NCBI GenBank assembly: GCA_049424465.1
Contig: JBMSSR010000101.1
Location: 1 to 10,100 of the forward strand
Origin: UBA668 sp049424465
GTDB lineage: Bacteria; Actinomycetota; Acidimicrobiia; Acidimicrobiales; Ilumatobacteraceae
Reading direction: 5' to 3'
Length of the DNA: 10,100 nt
Of the stretch, positions 1 through 6,966 are shown piece by piece. The number at the start of each line of letters is the position of its first letter. Position 1 is the stretch's first letter. The notes under the pieces are model-generated. The model did no database searches and was not told the origin of the DNA. It was given only the letters and a program-made list of their open reading frames with translations. Both the position numbers and the translations under genes were made by a program.

Positions 1-514
1 CTTGTGGATGAGGACCTCGTTGCCTTCGAGTCTCGACGAACCGGGCCGGCCCGGCCGCGACCCGCTCCCAGCGCATCGCCCACGACCGACCGGAGCCGCT
101 GATCGTGAGGTGGCGCACGTCCTCGTCGACCTCGTCGTGGTCGAGCCGGACCAGCAGGTGCTCGCCGAACGACGCCGCCACGACGTCTCCCCACTCGACC
201 AGCACGATGCCGTCGTACTCGAGCAGTTCGCCGAGCGCGAGGTCGGCGACCTCGTGGTGCGTCGACAGGCGGTAGATGTCGGCGTGGTGCAGCATCACCT
301 TGCCGGACGTGCGATAGCTGTGCACGAGCGTGAACGTGGGTGAGGTCATCGGCTCCGCGACGCCGAGTGCGGCGCCGAACCCCTGCGCGAATGCGGTCTT
401 GCCGGCCCCCATCTCGCCGGCCAGCACCACGACGTCACCGACCCGGACGACCGACGCCAGCGCAGCCGCGATGGCGCGGGTGTCGGCGAGGGACGCGGCG
501 CGAAGGTGCAGCAT
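1..514 (-). CDS. tsaE: tRNA t6A37 biosynthesis ATPase TsaE, 3' end beyond window
   Basis: TsaE is the P-loop ATPase that works with TsaB and TsaD to put the threonylcarbamoyl group on A37 of ANN-decoding tRNAs in the cytoplasm. Reading from the ATG at 514, a Walker A motif GEMGAGKT lies at residues 33-40, the family signature TSPTF at 57-61, HHADIYRL at 76-83 and VEWGD at 106-110. These are the standard TsaE landmarks at their usual positions. The frame is still open at base 2 after 171 codons, already about family length (typically 150-170), so the stop should lie just outside. The last 20 or so codons (VAAGPARF and onward) look unconserved. The gene begins 59 bases after the alr stop, behind a G-rich ribosome site. 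tsaB, rimI and tsaD often follow in actinobacteria, but none is visible here. Confidence 0.93.
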   Translation of the reverse strand, partial: MLHLRAASLADTRAIAAALASVVRVGDVVVLAGEMGAGKTAFAQGFGAALGVAEPMTSPTFTLVHSYRTSGKVMLHHADIYRLSTHHEVADLALGELLEYDGIVLVEWGDVVAASFGEHLLVRLDHDEVDEDVRHLTISGSGRSWAMRWERVAAGPARFVETRRQRGPHPQ

Positions 515-522
515 GACCCCCC
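515..522 (-). promoter_or_regulatory. G-rich ribosome binding site of tsaE
   Basis: On the minus strand a run of six G followed by TC sits directly before the ATG at 514. It is the only purine-rich tract near that codon and supports this start. It is not a canonical GGAGG. Confidence 0.45.
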
Positions 523-573
523 AAATCTACGCCGCGGTGCGGCCGACCGCCGGGGGACGTGATGATGTCGTCG

Positions 574-1683
574 TCAGGGCTGACGACGCTCGATGCGCGA
601 CGAGATGCCGCAGACCACCTCGTAGTCGATCGTGCCGAGGCGATCGGCCCAGTCGGTCGCGGTCACACGGTGTGGCCCCTGGGTGCCGATGAGCACGGCG
701 TCATCGCCGACACGCACGTCGTCGTTGCCGCAGTCGACCATCAGTTGGTCCATCGTCACGACACCGACGATCGGCCGGCGACGGGCGCCGATGAGCACCG
801 CACCACCACAGGCGTGCAGTCGCCGCGGCACACCGTCGGCATACCCGATCGGCAGCGTCGCGACCGTCGTGGCGGTCGCGAATTCGTGGCGCAATCCGTA
901 CGAGATGCGCTCACCCGCGGCGAGGCGCTGGACGTGTGACACGCGGGCGTGCAACGACAGCGCGGGCCGGAGCCGCATCACCCGCTGGACGTCGTCGACC
1001 CCGTGACCGGCGCTGAGGCCGTAGATCGAGATGCCGGTGCGCACCATGTCGTAGCGCGCCCGCGGGTTCGACATCGCTGCCGCCGAGTTGGCGGCGTGAA
1101 CCAGCCGGGGCCGATGTCCGACGCGGCGCATCGTCGCGACGACCTCGTCGAACTGGTCGAGCTGGCGAGCCGTGTAGGGATCGGTCGGCTCGTCGGCGAC
1201 GGCGAGATGGGTGAACACGCCCTCGAGGCGGACCGCCGTGGTGCTGCCGATGGCGTCGGCGAGCAGGACCGCCTCGCGTGGGGTCGCGCCGACGCGGTGC
1301 ATCCCGGTGTCGACCTTGAGGTGCACTGGGTGGTCGACCGCACCGAGACGCTCGAGCCGCATCACCTGCTCGAGGCTGTACACGGTGACCTGCAGCTCGT
1401 GGTGCACCGCTGCGGCGAGCAGCTCGGGGGGCTGTTCGCTGAGCACGAGGATCGGGGCGGTGAGACCCGCCCGCCGCAGATGCACCCCTTCCTGCACGAG
1501 TGCGACACACAACCCTGCCGCCCCGCCGTCGAGTGCCGCCCGCGCGGCCAGGACCGACCCGTGCCCGTACCCGTTCGCCTTGACGACGGCCCACACCTCG
1601 CTGGGGGTGACCAGCTCGACGAGGGTCCGCACGTTGTGCTGGATCGCCGCTGCCGACACCTCGGCCCAGGCCCAGCGGCTCAT
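574..1683 (-). CDS. alr: Alanine racemase
   Basis: A PLP-dependent fold-type III enzyme interconverting L- and D-alanine, which supplies D-Ala for peptidoglycan. The product is 369 residues, close to the family norm. VVKANGYGHG at 33-42 carries the PLP lysine, K35. KVDTGMHRVG at 123-132 holds the lysine that is carbamylated in the Geobacillus enzyme (K123 here) and the arginine that contacts the PLP pyridine nitrogen (R130). AANSAA is at 198-203, RTGISIYGL at 215-223, the second catalytic base Y262 is in ISYG, and M311-D312 match the conserved MD pair. The longer open frame to 1791 is rejected: its first 36 codons overlap nnr and have no Alr character. The ATG at 1683 overlaps the nnr stop (ATGA) and follows a good GGGAGAGG ribosome site at 1688-1695. 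Translational coupling with nnr is likely. Confidence 0.97.
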   Translation of the reverse strand: MSRWAWAEVSAAAIQHNVRTLVELVTPSEVWAVVKANGYGHGSVLAARAALDGGAAGLCVALVQEGVHLRRAGLTAPILVLSEQPPELLAAAVHHELQVTVYSLEQVMRLERLGAVDHPVHLKVDTGMHRVGATPREAVLLADAIGSTTAVRLEGVFTHLAVADEPTDPYTARQLDQFDEVVATMRRVGHRPRLVHAANSAAAMSNPRARYDMVRTGISIYGLSAGHGVDDVQRVMRLRPALSLHARVSHVQRLAAGERISYGLRHEFATATTVATLPIGYADGVPRRLHACGGAVLIGARRRPIVGVVTMDQLMVDCGNDDVRVGDDAVLIGTQGPHRVTATDWADRLGTIDYEVVCGISSRIERRQP

Positions 1684-3077
1684 CGCACCTCTCCCGTCAC
1701 GTCGGACCACACCGCCGGCAGGACGCCGACGAGATCGGACGCGATCATGCCGTGCGGCGACACCCACCTGCCAGCGCGACCGTGCAACCACGCCGCCGTG
1801 GCACCGGCGACCAGCGGCCCGAGGCCCTGCGCCAGCAGCGCACCGGCGATGCCGGCGAGCACATCCCCGCTCCCGGCCGTGGCAAGGCGTTCGTCACCCT
1901 CGTCCACGACCAGGGCCGCGCCGTCGGGAGCTGCGACCACCGTGACCGGTCCCTTCAGCAGCACCGTCACGCCGAGCCTCGTCGCGAGTGCGCGCGCCGC
2001 GCCGAGGCGGTCGTCCCCGGGCGGCGACCCGGCCAGCACGGTGAACTCGCCGTCGTGCGGGGTCGCCAGCACGTCTGCCCGCCGGGCGACCGGGTTCGGC
2101 CCGTGCGCCAGGGCGAACAGTCCGTCACCGTCGACCACCACCGGCACCGCCGACTGGGCGACGAGGGTGTGCACCGTCGCGACCGTGGCGTCGTCGCGAC
2201 CGAGGCCGGGGCCGATCACGAGCGCGCCGAAGCGGGACAACGACTCGACGACCGTCGCCGGCACCCCCGCCGACGACCCCACCGGGACCTGCACGACCTC
2301 GACGGGCAGTCCGCGCAGCACGCCATCGGGCGAGGTCAGGTGCACCATGCCCGAACCCGAGCGCAGCGCCGCGCTGCACACCAGTCGTGCCGCGCCCTCC
2401 ATGCCGCTCGAGCCCGCCACGACGCGCACCGCATGCCGCCACTTGTGCGCGTCGACGGCGCGCTGGGGCAGCCACGTCGCGACATCCGACCGCTCGACGA
2501 GATGCGCCCTCGCCGTCGAGTGCACGCCCGCCGCCAGCCCCATCTCGTCCGCGTCGACCACCTCGACGTCACCGCTGAGCACGCGACCCGTACCGAACAG
2601 CAGCCCCGGCTTCAGCGCCGCGAACGTGACCGTGCGAGTGGCACGCAGTGCCGAACCTCCGCCCGCGACGTTGCCCGTGAGTGCATCGACGCCGCTGGGC
2701 AGGTCGACCGCGAGTACCGGCACAGCCCCTGTGTCGGGCGGCTGCCAGGTACCGCGGAACCCGGTGCCGAACGCCGCGTCGACGACGAGGTCCAGCGGCG
2801 ACGGGAGGGCGTGGACGAGCGACGGTGGGCACGTCAGCGCGTCGAACTCGCGCACCATCACGCCCGACTCGCGCAACCTCCGTGCGGCGACGCGGCCGTC
2901 GGCACCGTTCGAGCCCGCGCCCTCGATCACCGCGACCACCCGGCCGTAGGTGCCGCCCAGCATGCGCACCGCTGCCCGGGCCACGGCGGTGCCCGCCCGC
3001 TCGACGAGTTCGTCGTGCGACAGCGGCGCCGCACGGTCGATCGCCCTCATCTCGTCGGGCGTCACGATGGGGACCAC
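1680..3077 (-). CDS. nnr: Bifunctional NAD(P)HX epimerase / ADP(ATP)-dependent NAD(P)HX dehydratase
   Basis: Repairs hydrated NADH and NADPH: the N-terminal domain equilibrates R- and S-NAD(P)HX, and the C-terminal ribokinase-like domain dehydrates the S form using ADP or ATP. The 465 residues split as YjeF-N type (about 1-200) and carbohydrate-kinase type (about 205-460). The first has GAGSNGADG at 53-61, D100 in VVDAAFGTG and DLPSGVD at 125-131. The second has HKWRHAVRVVAGSSG from 211, GPGLG at 289-293, VVDGDGL at 314-320, TPHDGEF at 339-345, KGPVTVV at 375-381 and AGSGDVLAGI at 401-410 with the probable catalytic D405. The start is GTG at 3077; GTG at 3065 is an alternative that would remove four residues. 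It begins 48 bases after acpS and overlaps alr by four bases. The nucleotide loop reads SNGAD where the family usually has NNGGD. Confidence 0.95.
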   Translation of the reverse strand: MVPIVTPDEMRAIDRAAPLSHDELVERAGTAVARAAVRMLGGTYGRVVAVIEGAGSNGADGRVAARRLRESGVMVREFDALTCPPSLVHALPSPLDLVVDAAFGTGFRGTWQPPDTGAVPVLAVDLPSGVDALTGNVAGGGSALRATRTVTFAALKPGLLFGTGRVLSGDVEVVDADEMGLAAGVHSTARAHLVERSDVATWLPQRAVDAHKWRHAVRVVAGSSGMEGAARLVCSAALRSGSGMVHLTSPDGVLRGLPVEVVQVPVGSSAGVPATVVESLSRFGALVIGPGLGRDDATVATVHTLVAQSAVPVVVDGDGLFALAHGPNPVARRADVLATPHDGEFTVLAGSPPGDDRLGAARALATRLGVTVLLKGPVTVVAAPDGAALVVDEGDERLATAGSGDVLAGIAGALLAQGLGPLVAGATAAWLHGRAGRWVSPHGMIASDLVGVLPAVWSDVTGEVR

Positions 3078-3125
3078 GGCGCCACGCTACGGGGCGGTGC
3101 CCGTCGCCCGCACCGGCGCACGGCG

Positions 3126-3539
3126 TCAGGTGGCGATGACGCTCGCCATCGCCACGAGGCGCGTGTGCGTGAGGCTGAGGTGCCACGCCGTGATGCCTCG
3201 CTCGACCGCCAGCTCGAGCGCTCGCCCGGTGACGCACAGCGTGGGCGCGCCCGATGCCTCGCGCTGCACCCACACGTCGTGGAACCCGAATGCGCCGAGG
3301 CCGAGCCCCATCGCCTTCATCACGGCCTCGCGGGCGGCGAAGCGAACCGCGAGCGATGGCACGGGGTCGACCGCCGCTGCGAGGTCGGCGAGCTCGTGCT
3401 CGGTGAAGAGTCGCTGTCGCATCGACGGCGTGCGCTCGAGCGACCGGCGGAAGTGATCGATGTCGACGACGTCGATGCCGTGGCCCTTGACGGCACCCCG
3501 GTACTCGGGCGGGAGCGCGTCGACGCCGGCGGAGACCAT
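3126..3539 (-). CDS. acpS: Holo-[acyl-carrier-protein] synthase
   Basis: Transfers 4'-phosphopantetheine from CoA to the serine of apo-ACP, activating fatty acid synthesis. The 137-residue product has GIDVVDI at 21-27 with the Mg-binding D23, RFAAREAVMKAMG at 66-78 with the second metal ligand E71, and HLSLTHTRLVAMA at 120-132, corresponding to the usual H-x-S-x-SH-x4-A-x-A ending. A conservative change is R70 where most members have K, and the usual SH is TH. The start at ATG 3539 gives an 18-residue lead before the core, longer than the few residues most AcpS have. No start codon lies closer to the core. The frame is open upstream to 3758, but that part overlaps glmS and is a shadow. The ATG shares one base with the glmS stop (TGATG), so it is probably translated by coupling. 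Confidence 0.93.
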   Translation of the reverse strand: MVSAGVDALPPEYRGAVKGHGIDVVDIDHFRRSLERTPSMRQRLFTEHELADLAAAVDPVPSLAVRFAAREAVMKAMGLGLGAFGFHDVWVQREASGAPTLCVTGRALELAVERGITAWHLSLTHTRLVAMASVIAT

Positions 3540-6500
3540 CAGTGCCGCCAGTGGTCGGCGGTCTCCGACACCGGCAGGATGAGCAGGTCGGCGACGGAGA
3601 GGTCGGCCAGCAGGTCGTCGCGGAACGAGCCCTCGGTCTCGGTCACCCAGTCGACGAGGCGGTCGTAGCGACGGTCGTAGCCCTGCAGCACACCACGCAT
3701 CGCCGCCGCGTCGAGCCGGTCGCGGAACCGGACGTGCAACAGGGTGATGCCCGTGCACTGCCCGGCCTTGACCTCGGGGACGAACACCACGGTGCGCCCG
3801 TCGCTGCGGCCACGGGCCACGAGGACGTCCTTCTCGCTCGCGACACGTCGCTTGGTGCCGCGCAGCCGGGCGTTCGACTCGACCCGGCTCGGTACGTCGC
3901 GCGAGAGCCCACCGCGGTCGACGATCGAGATCGTCGCGTCGTGCGCCGGGTCGCCCTCGATGGCATAACGGGTGAACCCGGTGACCGCCTCGACGGCAGG
4001 GTCGAGGTCGGCGAGCACCTTCAGCGTGCGATAGCTCAGGCGGTCGCGCCCTGCACCGGCGGCCAGCACTTCCTGCACCAGCGCCCGGTCGAGCACGCCC
4101 TCGTCGCTGCGGCTGATGCCCACCGTCACCGTCTTGGCCTGGTGCTTGATCGCGTCGATCGGCCGGGTGAGCTCCTCGACCGCCCGGGTGAGCGCCGCGG
4201 TGAGGTCGTCGATGAGCACGCCCGGCGTGGCAACCCGACCGGTCGCGCGCTGATAGGCCTCGAGCGGCGCCTCGGACGCGAGATCGCGCAGCAGTCCGAC
4301 CACACGGACCGCCGTGCTGGCCTCGAGGTGCCCGTCGTACTGACCAGCACGGAGGCCGTCGACAAAGCGATCGGCGTGCTCAGACACACCCGCCACCACG
4401 GCACGCAACACGGCATCACCATCGGTGTGCGCGGCGAGCGCGTGCTCGATGACCTCGCGCGCGGCACGCAGCGGCCGCGCCGAGGCATCGATGGCGAGTG
4501 CCGCCTCGTAGCCGAACAGGTGGCCGGTCATCGCCGACAGCACGAAGGCCAGCGCCGGGTCGACCGACGGCACGGTGAGCACGGCGGCCGCAGCGGCGAA
4601 CCGCTCGTCGCCCTCGGTGGCGATGACGATGGGTGTGGCCTTGTGCGCACGGTAGATCGCGACTTCCTTCGCGACGTCGTCAGCCGTGCTGCCCACGAGC
4701 CCGGACGCGCACACGATGATCAGCGGCTCGCTGGACAGGTCGATGTGCTTCTTGTCCTCGGTGACGTCGCAGGCGATGCTCTTGTAACAGAGCTCGCTCA
4801 GCTTGATGCGCAGCTCGGCCGCAGCCACATGGTTGGGCCCGTTTCCCACGAGCGCCCAGTAGCGCTTGGGCGGGGCCTCGCGGCGCGCCACGTCGGCGAT
4901 CACGTCTCGGCGGCTGATGACGTCGTCCATCGCGTCGGGCAGCTCGCGCAGACTGCGCAGCAGTGCGGCGCGGCGCGCCGCGGTACCGAGACCGGCTGCC
5001 TCGCTGATCGCACAGGCCAGCAGGGCGCCTGCCGCCACCTGGGCATAGAACGCCTTGGTGCTGGCGACACTCATCTCGACGTCGCGACCGTCGCTCGTGT
5101 AGAGCACGCCGTCCGCCTTGTCGGTGAGGTCGCTGTTGCGCCGGTTGACGATGGCGAGCACCACTGCGCCACGCGACCGCACGAGGTCCACCGTGCGGTT
5201 CGTGTCGGTGGTGGTGCCGCTCTGGCTGACGGCGACGATGAGCGTGTCGCTCATGTCGAGCCGCATGTTGAAGCCGGACAGCTCGGTGGCGGTGAGTGCA
5301 TCGACGTCGAGCCCTGCGTCGCACAACTCGTCGAGGAGGGCCGCCGTGCTGCGACCCGCCACCGCTGCAGTGCCCTGCCCGACCACTCGAACTCGGGTGA
5401 TGGACCCCGATGCCAGGCGGGACGCGACCTCGGCAGGCAGTGCACGCGGGCCGACCTCCGCGCGCAGGCTGTCGCCCTCACCCACGATGCGGCCGCGCAA
5501 CGTCTTGCGGAAGCTGGTGGGCGCCTCGCGGATCTCCTTGAGCAGGAAGTGCGGCGAGTCGCCACGATGGATGTCGCGAGTGGTGACCTGCGCCGTCGCG
5601 ACATCGCGTTCGCCGATCGGCAGGTCGCTGCCGTCGTACGCGAGCCGGCGGATGCCGTCGAGCGTGCCGGCGAGCGCCCCGTCGAGCACCATGACCTGAC
5701 CACGGCTGCCCGACGGCGAAGGCGTCTCACCGTCGAGGCGCACATAGCGATCGGTCTCCTCGACCACGCCATAGGGCTCGCTCGCGACGATGAACAGGTC
5801 GTCGCCGAGTCCCACGTACAGCGCCTGGCCGCTGCCCCGCAGCGCGAGGTAGACCTCGTCGGGGCGGTCCGCAGCCTGCGCCGCGATGGCCACGCTGCCC
5901 TCGAACTCCGACACCGTGCGCCGGAACGCCTCGGCCATGTCGAGACCGCTGCCGGCGTACGTCGACATCAGGGCGGGGATGACCTTTGCGTCGGTGGTGA
6001 TCGGACCTGCGATGCGCAGACCGTGGTCGACCTTCAGGTCGGCATGGTTGTCGACGTCACCGTTCAGCACTGCGAGGGTGTACTGCTGCTGGTCGCCACC
6101 GGACTGCTCGACCTGCTCGCCGTTGACCGGGTGGCAGTTGGGCTCGCTGATGATGCCGACGCTCGCCCACCGCGTGTGCCCGAGCACCGTCACGCGCGCG
6201 GCGGGGCTGCTGAGCGCGCGACGCAGCAGGTCGTCCCCGACGACCGAGGCGCGCAGCGCGCGCACGTTGTCGCCGAGCTCGCCGATCTCGGCGGCTGCCT
6301 TGTACACGAACCCGATGTGACCACCGGCCACACGCACGGACGAATCCTGGAACAGCGGATCGGCCGAGCGACGGGCGACGGCCGACGCGACCGCACCGTC
6401 AGCGAGGTCGAGCCCGTGGCCCGTCACCATCACGTGGATGCCAGCGCTGTCGCGGCCGCGTACCTCCATGCGGTCGATCGCACTCAGCGCCTGCTGCACG

Positions 6501-6928
6501 GCCAGGTAGCCGGCCACTGCGGCAGCGCCGGCGTCGCGCCCGGCGAGGGCGGCCACGGCAGCAGCCGTGCGGAGACGGTCCTCGCGCACGGCCCACACTG
6601 CGTCGCGCGCGGCCAGCAGCTCGGCACTGGCGGTCTCGAGCGCATCGGCATCGAACCCCTCGCCCGATTCGAGTTCGGCATCGCGAGCCGCAACCCGCGC
6701 CTCGAGCCGGTCGAGCCGCGAGCTGATTTCGGCGACGAGTTCGTGGCGCCCGACGAGGGCGAGCATGCCCGGCACTCCCCGCAGCGTCCGGTCGACCGAG
6801 CTGACGGCGTGCGTCAACTCGGTGAGGGTCGGGGCTGCGACGGCACGGTCGAGTTGCTCGAGCACCTCGGGGCCCGCTGGGGTGGACCGCGTCGGGGGCC
6901 GCGAGACGATGGCAACGATCCCGCACAT
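3539..6928 (-). CDS. glmS: Long-form glutamine-fructose-6-phosphate aminotransferase (isomerizing), GlmS type
   Basis: Expected to make glucosamine-6-phosphate from fructose-6-phosphate and glutamine; glmM beside it uses that product. At 1129 residues it is nearly twice the usual 600-620. The start is fixed by MCGIVAIV, which exposes C2 as the N-terminal nucleophile. Glutaminase landmarks are RGRDSAG (157-163), GHTRWA (250-255), H266, N289-G290 and D313, matching E. coli R73, W74, H86, N98-G99 and D123. The isomerase half starts near KEIREAP (464-470), then SQSGTT (568-573), VASTKAF (621-627), and K709, E712 and H728, aligning with E. coli K485, E488 and H504. AKTVTV (931-936) resembles the E. 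coli tail, giving K932 for K603. Extra sequence comprises about 130 residues after strand 1, 49 before HTRWA, 105 before the tail and 190 at the C-terminus. E. coli C300 and S303 become Q518 and A521. GlmS activity is inferred; a related SIS amidotransferase is possible. Confidence 0.88.
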   Translation of the reverse strand: MCGIVAIVSRPPTRSTPAGPEVLEQLDRAVAAPTLTELTHAVSSVDRTLRGVPGMLALVGRHELVAEISSRLDRLEARVAARDAELESGEGFDADALETASAELLAARDAVWAVREDRLRTAAAVAALAGRDAGAAAVAGYLAVQQALSAIDRMEVRGRDSAGIHVMVTGHGLDLADGAVASAVARRSADPLFQDSSVRVAGGHIGFVYKAAAEIGELGDNVRALRASVVGDDLLRRALSSPAARVTVLGHTRWASVGIISEPNCHPVNGEQVEQSGGDQQQYTLAVLNGDVDNHADLKVDHGLRIAGPITTDAKVIPALMSTYAGSGLDMAEAFRRTVSEFEGSVAIAAQAADRPDEVYLALRGSGQALYVGLGDDLFIVASEPYGVVEETDRYVRLDGETPSPSGSRGQVMVLDGALAGTLDGIRRLAYDGSDLPIGERDVATAQVTTRDIHRGDSPHFLLKEIREAPTSFRKTLRGRIVGEGDSLRAEVGPRALPAEVASRLASGSITRVRVVGQGTAAVAGRSTAALLDELCDAGLDVDALTATELSGFNMRLDMSDTLIVAVSQSGTTTDTNRTVDLVRSRGAVVLAIVNRRNSDLTDKADGVLYTSDGRDVEMSVASTKAFYAQVAAGALLACAISEAAGLGTAARRAALLRSLRELPDAMDDVISRRDVIADVARREAPPKRYWALVGNGPNHVAAAELRIKLSELCYKSIACDVTEDKKHIDLSSEPLIIVCASGLVGSTADDVAKEVAIYRAHKATPIVIATEGDERFAAAAAVLTVPSVDPALAFVLSAMTGHLFGYEAALAIDASARPLRAAREVIEHALAAHTDGDAVLRAVVAGVSEHADRFVDGLRAGQYDGHLEASTAVRVVGLLRDLASEAPLEAYQRATGRVATPGVLIDDLTAALTRAVEELTRPIDAIKHQAKTVTVGISRSDEGVLDRALVQEVLAAGAGRDRLSYRTLKVLADLDPAVEAVTGFTRYAIEGDPAHDATISIVDRGGLSRDVPSRVESNARLRGTKRRVASEKDVLVARGRSDGRTVVFVPEVKAGQCTGITLLHVRFRDRLDAAAMRGVLQGYDRRYDRLVDWVTETEGSFRDDLLADLSVADLLILPVSETADHWRH

Positions 6929-6944
6929 GGCAGCCAAGGCTACC
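6929..6944 (-). promoter_or_regulatory. Hairpin abutting the glmS start codon
   Basis: On the minus strand GGTAGC-CTTG-GCTGCC forms a six-pair stem (one G-U) closed by a CUUG tetraloop, ending at the base before the glmS ATG. No Shine-Dalgarno-like GGAGG tract is seen in the 38-base gap after glmM. The hairpin is seen in the sequence; a role in limiting glmS translation is inference. Confidence 0.35.
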
Positions 6945-6966
6945 GACCGTGGCGTCGTGCGGCCCG

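Noticed and set aside
1..60. A frameshift near the 3' end of tsaE, because another minus-strand frame reads LEGNEVLIHK up to the edge
   Set aside because: The TsaE domain is already complete, its frame is open to base 2, and the alternative peptide matches nothing I recognise in TsaE or TsaB. More sequence to the left would decide.
949..2949. A 666-codon plus-strand frame, and another at 1752-3668, antisense to alr, nnr and acpS
   Set aside because: The translations are low-complexity, rich in Arg, Ala, Pro, Ser and Thr, with no recognisable domain. They lie opposite well-supported enzymes.
6929..6966. A glmS ribozyme/riboswitch ahead of glmS
   Set aside because: The gap is 38 bases, far too short for the roughly 150-base ribozyme, and none of its core is visible; only a simple hairpin is present.
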